NCBI GenBank assembly: GCA_015680685.1
Contig: MNCI01004763.1
Location: 433 to 29,946 of the forward strand
DNA from: Gnetum montanum
Taxonomy: Eukaryota > Streptophyta > Gnetopsida > Gnetales > Gnetaceae
Direction of reading: 5' to 3'
DNA: 29,514 nt
The position numbers and the translations under genes are program-made. The notes beneath the pieces are model-generated. The model saw nothing but the letters and a program-made list of their open reading frames with translations. It did not search any database and was not told where the DNA came from. Shown here piece by piece: positions 1 through 10,342 of this stretch; position 1 is the first letter of the stretch, and every line of letters begins with the position of its first letter.

Positions 1-1115
1 TAACAAACCCACATTCAAAGAGTTCGTAGGCTTTGGGAATGTCATTTGGAACAAGAGTTAAAGTCTTAACTGCAAGAATTTACCAAAAATAAAATAATGC
101 CTCAACCAAGATATACACTAATGATACAATCGGCAATGAGGTGAACAATGGAGAGAAGGATGGAGAGAAGATAATGGAATGGAATCCCAAGAACAAGGTG
201 GTCTACAGTCCCTTGTGTGTTTCATGATTAATGTAACTTCGCATTAATGCATTTGGCCAATCCATCCTCTTGAAGTAACAAGAATGCATCCTCCAAAGAG
301 CCACCACCATTCCAACGAAACAAGGAGGAGAGAATGGGAAGCGAGAAGGGCCTTAGTTAGAGGGAACATTTTTATTTTAGTTCCATAACCAATGCTTGTA
401 GCCTAAGGGATTATTTTTTCTAAGGGGTGTGCTATGAATTCTCACTTTTCTCTTCTTCTTTTTTTGATGTTTTATGTGTTTATGCGTGAGAACCACACCA
501 TGCAAAGACTTTGTTATTTTTATTGCTCAGCTTCCCGATAATTGGGTAACATTGAAACAGCAAGAAAACTCAAGAAGAAAGCATCCAAGCACCCAAGAGA
601 ATGGCCAACACAAATGCATCAAGTTCCCTTGAAGTCACACCCTTTTCAATCCTTGAGTCATTCCTTAGTTTGAGAAATACCCAGTCACTGATTTGTTAAT
701 AGTTCTTATTATGAAGGGGACTGTACATTTCCAAGCTAAGAGAGACCATAGAAACTGGTGGATGAATGGATGAAGTGAACTCATTGCCTACCATATCAAA
801 AGAAACATACCTTAGTATCAACATCATGACTTAAAGGTAAAAACCAAACATGAGCAATCAATATGAACAGTTCATACCATCATGAAGAACACTTATTAGG
901 TGACAAACTTACAGGGTGGATAACACACGCACACTCACACACAAAAACTGAAAAAGTATAACAATGGTGTAAAACAAAAACAAGAAAAGTTAAAGAAACT
1001 TGTAAAAAAAAACAAGAAAAGTTAAAGGAATTTGTAAAACAAAAATGTGCAAGACAAAAATGTGTAAAACAAAAACATGTAAAAAAAATTAAAAAGAACT
1101 GAGGGCCTCGATTTA
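1..1115 (-). other. Non-coding stretch downstream of integrase, probably the element's 3' region
   Basis: This stretch lies between the end of the polyprotein and the expected 3' LTR. Athila elements often carry a long 3' region, sometimes with an envelope-like frame, but I see no convincing frame here. A pyrimidine run at about 441-465 is a purine tract on the element strand, but no LTR-like end follows it, so I do not call it the polypurine tract. Assignment to the retroelement is by position only. Confidence 0.4.
968..1090. repeat. A-rich imperfect tandem repeat
   Basis: Two near-identical units of 33 and 32 bp (968-1000 and 1001-1032) begin TGTAAAA and contain CAAGAAAAGTTAAAG. They are followed by shorter 13-17 bp units of the TGTAAAACAAAAA type up to about 1078 and a final TGTAAAA tail. 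It is probably slippage-generated low-complexity DNA in the 3' part of the retroelement; no function is implied. Confidence 0.7.
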
Positions 1116-1504
1116 TTAGCACAGATGGCCATCTCCCCCATGACTAAATGGAAGGGGAGAGATCTGAAATAAGGAGCGTGGTTGTCCGCTGTTAGAGGTG
1201 TGAGTTGTACTGGTTGTTCTGGGTTCATGGAAAGGTTTAGTTTGTTGCACATTAACCAGTAATCTCTTGTTGGGGGTTTCAGGCTTGTAGATTATCATGG
1301 CTCCCGAGGAAAAGGTCGTATGAATAATGTAGGGTCCCTCCCACAATGTTTGAAATGTCGTACGTTGTGGTACATGTGCGGGATTCCAGTAAAGGACCTT
1401 GTCTCCGAGTTGGTATTTAACCTTTCAAATTTTTGATTCATGACGTTGTTTGTTGTATGCCTTGTGTATCTTGTTTGATGACAGGGCAACCAATCGATTC
1501 TCAT
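1116..1504 (-). pseudogene. C-terminal end of integrase/polyprotein, frameshifted
   Basis: After a frame change near 1500 the homology continues: a lysine-rich segment, an in-frame stop near 1420, then GDKVLYWNP and WEGPYIIHTTFSSGA, a pattern typical of the integrase C-terminal domain of Ty3/gypsy elements. The frame ends with TAA at 1116-1118. Whether the last ~30 residues are original is uncertain. Confidence 0.7.
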
Positions 1505-1526
1505 CTAGCACATTTAGAGATGCCAA

Positions 1527-2477
1527 TCATTGTTTTTGTGCTAGATCAAGGTCAAGGTGGAGGTGACATGCCATGGAGAGTGTACGGAGCTCTATTTGAA
1601 TTGGAAGTTTTGGGAGTTTTCCGTACACCAACTCATAGGGAGAGTAGCCTGTAGGGAGTTTCCAAGTGGAGCGATATGCCCAGAGAGCATCGTTCAATTT
1701 CGTGATCCAATCTCGCCTAGATTTGCTAATTGTTCTCATTAATATTCTTGTAATCTCCCAGTTGGTGACCTCTGCTTGGCCATTAGCTTGGGGGTGATAA
1801 GGTGTGATCAATTTATGCTCAACCCCTAAGCGTTGCATTAACTTGCGAAAGGTTGCACCTGTAAAGTGTGTTCCATTGTCAAAGATGAGTGCACGTGGCA
1901 CACCAAACCTATTTACGATTTGCTGTTGTACAAATTGTGCAGCTATGGATGATGTGCAATCCGTTACAGCAGCTACTTCAGCCCATTTGGTCAAATAGTC
2001 AACAACAGCAATAATATAAGCCTTCCCATTAGACATCGGTGTAATAGGCCCCATAAAATCTATTCCCCAAATATCGAAGGATTCTAAGGGTTGAATCCAT
2101 TGTTGTGGAACTTCCATTCTAGTAGTCATTCCACCATCCCATTGACAGCGCTCGCAGGATTGGACAAACTGGTGGGCATCCCGAAATAGCGTTGGCCAGT
2201 AGTATGCTGCAAGCAGGATCTTAATGATCGTTCGTCTCCCTGCATAATGGCCCCCACAGGGACCCTCATGAGCATCCTGGAGAACCCTTAGTTGATCCTC
2301 ATCGGGTACACACCATCGAACCAAGCCATTAGGACAGACTTTATAGAGTTGTCCCTTGATTTCCATGAAGTACTTGGTTTTATGAAGAAACCGTTGTTTC
2401 TTCCTAAAGTCCAACCCCTGATGTGTTTTTTGGGAAAGGAGATAAGTAAGAATGCTACTATACCAATTTGTTCCCAT
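1527..2477 (-). pseudogene. Integrase domain of Athila-type pol (open 316-codon frame)
   Basis: This part of pol would insert the element's cDNA into the genome. The open frame shows an HHCC zinc-binding region (AHEG...GGHY followed by CERC), then the catalytic core with the three expected acidic residues: Asp in GIDFMGP, Asp in FDNGTHF and Glu in NGQAEV. A conserved C-terminal stretch (ALWAYRS, then TGYSPYELVYG) follows. This is the best preserved part of the element. The frame is lost near 1530, and the C-terminal end continues in another frame at 1116-1346 with a WEGPY...SSGA motif ending at a TAA. It is a segment of a polyprotein, so the open frame's first Met is not a real start. Confidence 0.88.
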
Positions 2478-2633
2478 GGGTTGACTATTTATTACACTGG
2501 AAAAGAGGGTTTCGTCAGGAAAATGATCAAATACGGTGTATTCATCCTCGTTGTTGTCCTAATGCAACTAAGATAAATGATCGACAACAATGTTCTCGGT
2601 GTCCTTTCGATCTACTATTATTAAATCAAACTC

Positions 2634-2969
2634 TTAAAGGATTACCAACCAATATATAATACAAGGGCTAACTGTTGGTTTGTTCATGAGGAACCAAATT
2701 GCACTATGATCTGTATGAATATACACTTTGTAGCCCAACACATAGTGCCTAAATTTATCCAGTGCAAACACTACAACCATTAATTCCTTTTCAGTGGTGA
2801 TGTAGTTGAGTTGTGCACCAGCAATACTCTTACTCACATAGTGGATGTAATAAGGGCGTTTTTGTTCATCTAACTGTGTTAGTATGGCTCCTAAGGCATA
2901 ATTAGATGCATCGGTCATGATATGAAATGGTCTAGACCAATCGGGGGCTTGTAGAATAGGGGTTTCCAC
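2634..2969 (-). pseudogene. RNase H domain of Athila-type pol
   Basis: RNase H degrades the RNA strand during reverse transcription. The frame shows the expected acidic motifs: TDAS near its start, TTEKEL (Glu) in the middle and THDH-like THTDHSA near the end. The upstream RT frame is joined to it in the same frame through a TAA at 2976-2978 in a TLK-stop-RLVETP context, where the family usually has a sense codon. Downstream, between this frame and the integrase frame, the reading resumes with DLIIVDRK and VVDHLS, the typical tether, interrupted by stops. Confidence 0.85.
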
Positions 2970-2975
2970 AAGCCT

Positions 2976-4214
2976 TTATTTTAGAGTTTGGAATGCTCGT
3001 TCACATTCCCTGGTCCATTCGAAGGATGCATCTTTTTTCGTTAATTCTACCAATGTTTTGGCAATTTTGGAGAAGTTCTCAATGAATCTCCTATAGTAGC
3101 CAGTGTGTCCAAGGAATGACCAAATATCTTTGACCATTTCTGGTTGTCGGGTGATTCCTTGGATAACCTTTACTTTTTCTGGGTCCACCTCTATTCCTGA
3201 TTACGAGATCTTATGCCCCAGTACTATGCCCTCTTGAACCATCAAATGGCTTTTCTGCCAGTTGAGCTTTATATTGGTTTCAACGCATCATTTCAGCACC
3301 TGCTCTAACCGGTCTAAGGCTTGATCAAAGCTTGTCCCATAAGTGGAGAAGTAATCCATAAAGACTTCCACTCCATTTCCTATTTGTTGTTGAAAAATGC
3401 TTAGGACTAAACGTTGGAATGTGGCGGGGGCATTGCACAAGCCAAATTGCATTTGCTTATATGCGAATGTTCCCCAGGGATTGGTGAACGTCATTTTGGC
3501 TTAATCTTCTGGTGCTATTCGTATTTGATTATACCCACTATACCCATCCAGAAAACTATAATAGCGATGCCCTGTTATAGTGTCCAAGAATTGGTCGACG
3601 AACAGCAACAGGAAATGATCTTTGAATGTTGCCATGTTTAGTAGCCTAAAATCTATACATACCCTCCATTTGCCTCCTTTCTTAGGCACGATTACTAGAG
3701 GACTAACCCATTCGCTATCAGCAATGGGATATATGAACCCGACCTTGAGGATTTGCTCTATCTCTTCCTTCACTACTTGTTTCAATTTCAGGTTCAATCG
3801 CCTCTGTGGTTGCTTCCGAGGCTTCATGGAGGGGTCCGTGTAAATCCTATGCTGGCATATCCTAGGATCTATTCCGGTTATCTTGAGGTATGACCAGGCA
3901 AAGGATTTTGACCATTTATTGATTACCTTCAATAGGCTTTCTTTTTGTTTAGGGGCAAGTTTTGCGTTGACAATTACCAATTTTCCGTTTTCAAGGGTCA
4001 TGTATTCCAAATCGGTGGGCAATGGTTTTAGGTCTAGGGGCTCTTGTCTGAATTCCTTAGGAATCTCCAACTTCCCCCAATTAATGTTTTCAAAGTTAAA
4101 GGCTAGAAGTTGGCAACGAACTTGCTCTAGTACATTTGTGCTTTCAATGTAAGTATTAGTTATCCCCTTAGTTAGTTCCATGCATGTTATTGAGTTTCTC
4201 CTTAGATCAGCCAT
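2976..4214 (-). pseudogene. Reverse transcriptase domain, with stops and a damaged active site
   Basis: This is the RNA-dependent DNA polymerase part of pol. Read on the minus strand it shows fingers and palm text (WVSPLVIVPKKGGKWRVCIDFR), the first catalytic Asp in SFLDGYSGYNQ, then LCNAPATFQR, and the second catalytic box as FMDYFS. The usual box is F-M-D-D, so the second Asp codon is TAC (Tyr) at 3351-3353, which should inactivate the enzyme. In-frame stops sit at 3501-3503 (TAA), 3288-3290 (TGA), about 3200 (TAA) and 2976-2978 (TAA). The thumb and connection text (FLGHTGYYRRFI) is intact at about 3110. Apart from these, the frame is largely continuous with protease upstream (stop TAG at 4221-4223). 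Confidence 0.9.
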
Positions 4215-4220
4215 CAGCCA

Positions 4221-4802
4221 CTAGGTGTCTTCTTGTTGTGTGGCTGCTACATATAGGCACTTTTGTATGTCAATATCTTGTGCACACCGATTGCATGCAG
4301 GCAATGTTAAACTTTGCATCACCCATGATTTCTGCACACAATGGCACCCTGTGTCACCATATGCAATGCATGGAACTCTCTTCCTCTCAATCTTCCCAAA
4401 AGTATTTTTCTTGGATATTTCTAGGGAGAGATTGAGGATTCCTAAGCGTGCATCAATTGTGCTCAACCATGCCCTTCCCATTATTATTGGGAAATCCCCT
4501 TTGTCATTATTTATTTGGATCACCAGGAAATTAGCTGGGTATGACCAACCACCCATGGTGGTAACAATGTCCTCAACTTGTCCCAAAGGAATAGTGATAG
4601 ACTGGTCAGCCAGCTCTAAGCGGATATTGCTCTTCTTGAGTGGAGGCAGGTTCCAGGCTTTATACAATTCTTGTGAGATTAAGTTGACTCCAGAGCCTGA
4701 GTCAAGAAGAGCCTTATGAGGTTCATTCCCAGCGACCTGATGGTAAATTAGGGGGCTCCCAAGATCAGATAATTTCTTGGGAAGGTGGCCTACCTTAATC
4801 TA
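4221..4802 (-). pseudogene. Retroviral-type aspartic protease domain
   Basis: This domain would process the gag-pol polyprotein. The catalytic motif ALLDSGSGVNLIS is read on the minus strand, with DSGSG at 4689-4703. It is followed by LPPLKKS, LADQS, and the C-terminal flap-like IIMGRAWLSTIDA motif. A TAG at 4800-4802 separates it from the gag tail, in a place where the reading is otherwise continuous. A second TAG at 4221-4223 separates it from RT in the same frame. The catalytic Asp is present, unlike in the Copia copy at the right end of the window. Confidence 0.85.
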
Positions 4803-4986
4803 GTCGGTTATAGTATGTGTTAACATAACCATGTGCATTGGGTGCGTCTTTTTGTTTGAAGGGGTTCCCGAGACTTTATTTGGTACAACGATGTTTAGAT
4901 GTTCAACCGCTTGTGAGGGTGAGGGCTTAGTTGGATTATTGGCTCTAAAGAAAGATCGTTTTGGTGTAAAATTGTTAGGACCAACT

Positions 4987-5105
4987 AAGAATTGAGGATT
5001 GGAAGCCCTCGTGACATTAGGTTGTTGCGGTTGAGTGGGAAATACCCTTGGCATTGTTGGAGCGGTTGGTGGTGGAGCTACCAGCGTGAGAGGTGCAGAT
5101 GGATT
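4987..5105 (+). repeat. Inverted repeat, left arm (119 bp, identical to right arm)
   Basis: This block is the exact reverse complement of 5294-5412 by direct comparison, and it ends immediately before the single N at 5106. The perfect identity contrasts with the decayed element around it. Together with the Ns it suggests contig overlap rather than a biological inverted repeat. Confidence 0.95.
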
Positions 5106-5106
5106 N

Positions 5107-5412
5107 ACATCAGCAGTGGCGACACCCACAGTCATGGGGGATTCCACTGCCGAAACAATACTACCCTTACCGGCAGCCGATTCCTCCAAGTGACCCTATG
5201 GGTTACACAACTTCACAACCTTACTACCTAGTTCGGGAATATTACTAGACTTCCCCTTTGGGAAGGAACACTCCACATGTATACCATCCTCCAAATCCAT
5301 CTGCACCTCTCACGCTGGTAGCTCCACCACCAACCGCTCCAACAATGCCAAGGGTATTTCCCACTCAACCGCAACAACCTAATGTCACGAGGGCTTCCAA
5401 TCCTCAATTCTT
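5107..5412 (-). other. Probable misoriented contig inside gag, bounded by Ns
   Basis: The block lies between single Ns at 5106 and 5413, and its last 119 bp (5294-5412) are a perfect inverted copy of 4987-5105. Every other part of this element is coded on the minus strand. In this block the gag-like Pro/Gln/Tyr-rich text is read from the plus strand, and it runs into the same PPTAPTMPRVFPTQPQQPN text that the minus strand gives at 4987-5105. Flipping the block would give continuous orientation and turn the inverted repeat into an ordinary end overlap. Coordinates and any frame through this block should therefore not be trusted. Confidence 0.85.
5294..5412 (-). repeat. Inverted repeat, right arm (119 bp)
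   Basis: Exact reverse complement of 4987-5105, ending immediately before the N at 5413. See the misoriented-contig entry. Confidence 0.95.
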
Positions 5413-7282
5413 NTGTCACGTGTAGGGCCTGAATCTCTCCGCTTTTTCTTGTCCTTGTCACCACTTCGTTCCTCCTTAGACTCCTCTACAATTTTCAGGA
5501 CAGTTTCAATTTTACTGTCTAAGGAGCTCCATACTTCATCTACCTTAGCTGATACTTCTGTTGTTAGCTTCTCAAGTGGAAAGGGTTTTCTATTCACCAA
5601 CTCTTTGATTGGTGACTCATCCTCTTCATCACAAAATCTCACTCCCTTCTTTCGAAGAGAGGGATCATGGTTATATTCTTCCACACTTTCTCTTTTTTGT
5701 AGCTCACCTTCTTCTTTGGCTACTTGTTCCAACAAGTGATGAATTTCATGGGATCTAAGTTCTGATAGTCTCCCTTGGCCATAAGTCCCAAGGGTTCTCC
5801 TCGTGTCATACCTTAGCCCATCTACGATGTGGCAAAGTTGATCCCGCTGTGCGTAACCATGGCCTGGGCAACGATGTAGCAATGCATAATAGCGGCCCAT
5901 GGTAGCTTCCAAGGGTTCATGAGTACCTTGCTTCCATCCTTGGATTTGCTTACACAAGTTAGACACTCTAAAGTACGTTTGATTCTTATTGTTGAAGAGT
6001 CCTAACATCGTACTCTACCTCCTAACGGTTTCCAGTTCTAAGGACCAGTACCAACTCTCTGCTTCCTTTATGAGTGTCCTGGGAAACAACTTTAGTTTCT
6101 GCCACTCATTCTCTATGTTCTGCAAGGCGCAAGCATCGTGGAATGCCTGTAAATGATTTTGCGGATCCGCGTTGTATCCCCCTTCAAATCGTGGGATGTT
6201 GTTCATGTCTAAGCACTTAATCTGGCTATCTTTTAGATGCCTTGTGGGAATTCTTACAGCCTCCGTTATATCTAGCATGCTTTGGGTGGCAAGTAGGGGT
6301 TCATCATGATGATCTCTTTCATGACGTCTATGATGTCTGCGTTGTTCCCTACTTTCCCTTCATTCATGCCCTTGTCCTCGCTCTCAACTCTCTCGTCGAG
6401 GTCTCTCATTTCTCTTACTCTTATCCTCTCCGTTATGCTCTTGATGATTGCACCCCTATGTGGAAGAAGAGGGCGAATGATGTGAAGAAGGCGAAGAAGA
6501 AGGAGAACCATCTCCATGAAAATGTTTCTTACCTTCTCTTTGATGGCTTTAGCCCCGATTGTGATGACAATCTGAGTGCCCTTCCTTGTCATGTGTTATT
6601 GTTCCCTTAGTGAACAGCTGGTGTTCACGGGGATCAAAACCAAGGTTGTGTATCGTGGAGTGTAGGTTCTAATACCCCACCTCCTCATTGTCGTTAGGAG
6701 GGGGAACATCCTTTGATAGTGAACCTGTTATAAGCGGTTCACCATCTTCCATTTCACTTAGGACGTGCGGGACCTCTTTGCCCTTCAACAATGTATGTTG
6801 GCTCTCCTTCCTTGAGTCTCTCATACGTTGTAAAGCTATGGGATGGTAATCCCTCATGTCAAAATTTTCCGCAACGTATTCAGCATAGAGCTGAGTCATG
6901 TCGATTTGTGCCAAAGCATGAAGGAGCATGTTGCAAATGGCACGATCTGGAGGTAACACTATGTTACCTTGCAAATCTCTCCAGTGCATCTATTCATCTT
7001 GATGGAGGATAAAAGTAAAGTTGGGTATATACTCATCGGGATGATTATATTCCACCCTGTATTGTTGAGGAACTGGCGGATTTAGGTTATGTGTTTTTGA
7101 TTGCCAACTGTTCTTAGTATGATCCCTAAGTGGTGAATTGCTCTTATGAGAAGAAGACATTGTTATTTATCGGTGTGCTATTTTACCATTATATAAATTT
7201 TTCTTTAATTAACCCTAAGGTTTGTTTAAGCTCCCAACAATGTGAATGATCTCTTATGTTCTACTTAGTGCACAAACACTTA

Positions 7283-7301
7283 GTCCCCAGCAACGGCGCC
7301 A
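7283..7301 (-). other. Primer binding site, tRNA-Asp type
   Basis: On the minus strand the bases just inside the 5' LTR read TGGCGCCGTTGCTGGGGAC. They follow the LTR end ...CATCA with a single-base spacer. This closely matches the tRNA-Asp-complementary primer site commonly reported for Athila elements, with one visible change from the usual GTTGCCGGGG. It fixes the LTR/internal junction and the element's orientation. Confidence 0.88.
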
Positions 7302-8016
7302 ATGATGAGTGGCGAGGTACCCCTACACTCAACCATACGAATACGAGCGTAACACGTGCGATCCAGTCAAACTCTGCAGACTAAGTGCCTAAACGCCTCA
7401 TGGAACACTTAAGGTTAATTATTCGTTGTCTTCCCAGACTTGTATTTGTCACGGTGTATGGTTAAGTAAGTCTAAGGTATATGATTTTTATAGCTTTTTC
7501 TGTTTTATCTCCTATGCTGAGAGGTGAAGGGTTGAAGAGACTAATTACTAACTCTAACTAGCTAACTAAGTCTGAATTAACCTAGCATCAGCATCCATTC
7601 CCACTTACCGTTCACACCCTGAACCAATGCAACCGTGGTTACCAAACGCTAGTCGTTGCTGGGATCACCACACGCAACGCACGTGCTTGAAGCGGTCGTA
7701 CTAAGGCACTTAACTAGGAGAGAAGGGTTGAGAAAGATTTAATTCCTAATAAAGCATGTAAATGGAAAACAGTAAATAACAATAAATAAAAGTCCTAATT
7801 AGCCTATTCCATGCACTACAAGGTTTATTTAGGAAGTTTGTCTTTGTTGCCGTACACAAACTTGTGTTCAAGTACAATGTCTACTCGAATAAAGATCCGT
7901 TCACTTTAGGACTCCTACTGCAAGCACATGGAAAATATTCTATCTCTGGAGTGATCAATCTACCAGAGTTTCACTACGGTCTAAGCCTAGGATGGAAAAC
8001 AAGGGAGAGTCGCCTC

Positions 8017-8027
8017 TTATTTATAGA
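8017..8027 (-). promoter_or_regulatory. LTR TATA box
   Basis: The minus strand reads TCTATAAATAAG, about 65-75 bp inside the LTR's outer end. The same word with similar flanks (GACTCTCCCTTGTTT versus GGCTCTCCCTTGTTT) occurs in the related LTR at 29286-29297, so the pair is conserved between two insertions. It would drive the element's transcript leftward. Confidence 0.7.
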
Positions 8028-8067
8028 TATGAAGGCGCACCGCGATATTGTGTACGAGATATCGCAA

Positions 8068-8087
8068 GGGATGCGATATCGCATCCC
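8068..8087. repeat. 20-bp perfect palindrome in LTR U3
   Basis: The sequence GGGATGCGATATCGCATCCC is its own reverse complement. It sits at the very start of U3 and is followed on the element strand by further GCGATATC-type words. The related LTR at 29205 has the same motif in several copies. See the finding on U3 palindromes. Confidence 0.9.
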
Positions 8088-9230
8088 ATCAGTGTTCAAG
8101 AAAATTATAAAAATTCCTCTCTTGTTAAAGAATAATGATGAAAAATAAGTTTAAGGGTGTTCACTATATATAGATTTTCTTGTTGTGCATCAATTGTGTT
8201 GTGTCGGGTTTGGACTATTGGAATTCCTAAATAGTTGTTTAATAGATCATAGGTCATTGTCTTCTCATTTGTACTCGTAATGGTTGTTAATGCGCATGAT
8301 TAAGTATAATTGAGGCACATATTGTTCAATGTTGGTTAGGTATTATTAAATAATATTATAATATAAAAACATATTTTAATTAATCTAATGTATAATGAAA
8401 TGAACTCTAGTTTAGCCTAAGGCAATGATTGTTCGATCCCACTTGCTATACACTTCTTGAATGTATACATTCACTACTAGGATTACCAAACATAGTATGC
8501 GTTAATGTTATTGGATTACCAAGTGAATATATTTTATGCTCAAAGTAGTTGCACTCCTTGCACTAGGTTTAATCATGTAGTAGAGAGTAAATTATTATGC
8601 TAAGTACAAGGAAATGTAAACATTGATCTAATTACATGTGAAAGTATAAGATAGAAAATAAAGTCTAATGCTAAATCAAAGTGCTACAATGGAAGAAAAT
8701 AATCTTGATCTTTATTTCAATTCATGCGAAGTGACTAGGTACAATGCACTTGAATAAAGACTATTCAATTATATCAAATCACACTATGAGTACTCATTGG
8801 CTGTTACTGAAATTCAAGAAATGATATTGACAAAGTTTTGCTATTTATGTATTAATGAATGCCATTAATGCACTAGGTGAGTATGTATATAGAGGTAATG
8901 AATGCTACTGTGTAGCTTTGTTGATGCATCTAACCAAAATACTATAGCAATAGTGAAGTTCTTGTTGTACCTATTTAGAAAGTATCAATATTACAAGGCA
9001 AATTGCTAGCTCAAATTCATAGTTATCTAATGAAAGAATCAAGTTTTATTTAGTGAAAGAACTTCCATTATTGTATGAAATCTTCCATTTATTAGTAGCA
9101 AGATGGTAGAAAGTCATAGACCATGGTAGAATTAGGTATGAAGATACTTGAAGAGTAGGATGAGATAAATGGTTATTACTCCATTGAAGGAAAATTCAAA
9201 GTGCAAGCAATGGTTTTTAAGGAAACTTTA

Positions 9231-9334
9231 GATCATAAAAGAAAAATCCTTTTAATTATTTGTCATAATCTTTTAGATCATACAAGAAAAATCCTTTTTA
9301 AGTATTTGTCATAATCCTTTGATCATAAAAGAAA
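9231..9334. repeat. 45-bp tandem repeat, about 2.3 copies
   Basis: Units begin GATCATA-AAGAAA and contain ATTTGTCATAATC. Copy 1 is 9231-9275, copy 2 is 9276-9320, and a partial third starts at 9321. Copies differ by a few substitutions and small gaps. No coding role. Confidence 0.75.
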
Positions 9335-10300
9335 GATGATAAAGATAATTATTTTGATAATCCTATAAATCTATTCTAGAAGTCATAACTAAGCACTAGG
9401 CTAATAAGTATGCTAAAAATAGGGTAAAGAATAAATATGAAATGAATGATATTAACAAGTGTAGCATTGCAAATATGGTAAAGGAGGAAGCCCTTATGAC
9501 TCTAATGATGGATTTTAATGCTCTTACTATGTTAAATAAAAGATATGGCAATGTTGTGTATATTAATTTTGAAACCTCACATCATTTCCCAAGTAATTTA
9601 TCTCTTCGTGTTAATGTTAAATCCATTTATAAACTCCCAAAACCTCATTATGCAAGGGGAAGAAAGAGAGGAGAGGGGATAAGCGAGGGAGAGGGAGAGA
9701 AGCTTAGCCACTATACGGGCATGGATGTGGCAATCTGTGAGGTTTTCACAAAATAATAAAAAAAGGGGGAAAAAAAGTTTGACACAATGTACTAAAAACG
9801 TTGGTTGAAAGCTGGTATTTTTAAAGCATTATAAACTCCTAATTTGTTTGGCAAAGGGTGTTAATTCGTTGAAGGTTTTCATTCTGGAGTCATTGTAAAT
9901 TTATAATTTGTTTGAAAAGGTGTCCTTGTACCGAAAGCCTATTTTTTAACTGCCCAGACATATAGCCAAAATAGAGCTACAAGTTCAAGTTAAACTTAAG
10001 TGAAAGTACGGGTACATGTTCTAAACAGTGTTTTACAGGTCTCTGGGACGCAGGGACGTAGTAACGAGTCCTCAAACGTTTTTGCGGATATAATAAGTAA
10101 TGGTTTTATTCAGATCTGATTACATTTAGAAGCACTGTAGATTATACATAAACTTGTTGCATATTGTGACTTATGAGATAGCCTGGAGTTTTTACTACAA
10201 TTTTCATTACAAGAAAGAAAATAACTGTATGTATATAAGTAAAGTATAAAATGTATTTTGAAATATTATAATCTCTACCACGTACCATCTGCGTCCCACG

Positions 10301-10342
10301 AGAGACGTAGAACATGTCTCCAGAGACGTAGAACATGTCTCC
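10301..10342. repeat. 21-bp perfect tandem duplication
   Basis: AGAGACGTAGAACATGTCTCC occurs twice head to tail (10301-10321 and 10322-10342). In the open minus-strand frame at 10142-10447 it encodes a seven-residue repeat, but that frame has no recognisable family. Confidence 0.9.

Larger units (their letters stand above)
4803..7160 (-). pseudogene. gag of Athila-type element, degenerate
   Basis: gag forms the virus-like particle. The likely start is the ATG at 7158-7160, 122 bp downstream of the primer site. It opens a 56-codon frame beginning MSSSHKSN, then an in-frame TAG, then continues to about 6669. A His/Ser/Arg-rich stretch with several stops follows (about 6290-6660). The conserved capsid-like part begins with FEGGYNADPQNHL (about 6190) and EAESWYWSLE (about 6045). 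It shifts frame near 6010 and continues with YYALLHRCPGHG and GLRYDTRRTLG (about 5780-5900). The tail is a charged KDKKKRRDSG segment, then the misoriented block, then a Pro/Asn-rich linker to protease. No zinc knuckle is seen. It cannot make protein as it stands. Confidence 0.8.
1..8091 (-). mobile_element. Ty3/gypsy (Athila-type) LTR retrotransposon, degenerate, 3' end outside window
   Basis: The minus strand carries, in order, a 5' LTR (7303-8091), a primer binding site (7283-7301), gag (from 7160), protease, reverse transcriptase, RNase H and integrase (ending near 1116). Integrase after RNase H is the Ty3/gypsy order. The RT text around the PKKGG and LDGYSGY motifs and the tRNA-Asp-type primer site match the Athila branch as I know it. 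Many in-frame stops and some frameshifts make it non-autonomous today. No 3' LTR resembling 7303-8091 is visible in 1-1115, so it probably lies before position 1 and the left boundary given is only the window edge. If the last LTR base is 8091, the flanking target duplication would be GTGTT (8092-8096); its partner cannot be seen. Confidence 0.88.
7303..8091 (-). repeat. 5' LTR of the Athila-type element (789 bp)
   Basis: On the minus strand the LTR starts TGATGGGATG (8091 leftward) and ends CACTCATCA (7303), giving TGATG/CATCA inverted ends. The inner end is set by the primer site. The outer end is set by the start shared with the related LTR at 29205. U3 carries GCGATATCGC palindromes, and a TATA box lies at 8017-8027. 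About 40 bp either side of the TATA and a CTCCAGAGATAG block are shared with the right-hand LTR. The open frame on the plus strand at 7864-8148 lies mostly in this LTR and is not a gene. Confidence 0.87.

Noticed and set aside
441-465. Polypurine tract of the Athila-type element
   Set aside because: The purine run is on the right strand, but no LTR-like TGATGGGAT start follows it.
4990-5412. Biological hairpin or inverted-repeat element
   Set aside because: The Ns at both borders, perfect identity and flipped coding strand fit an assembly error better.
9442-9756. 104-aa plus-strand frame as a gene
   Set aside because: No family resemblance. The tail comes from a low-complexity purine run, and no neighbouring exon or promoter supports it.
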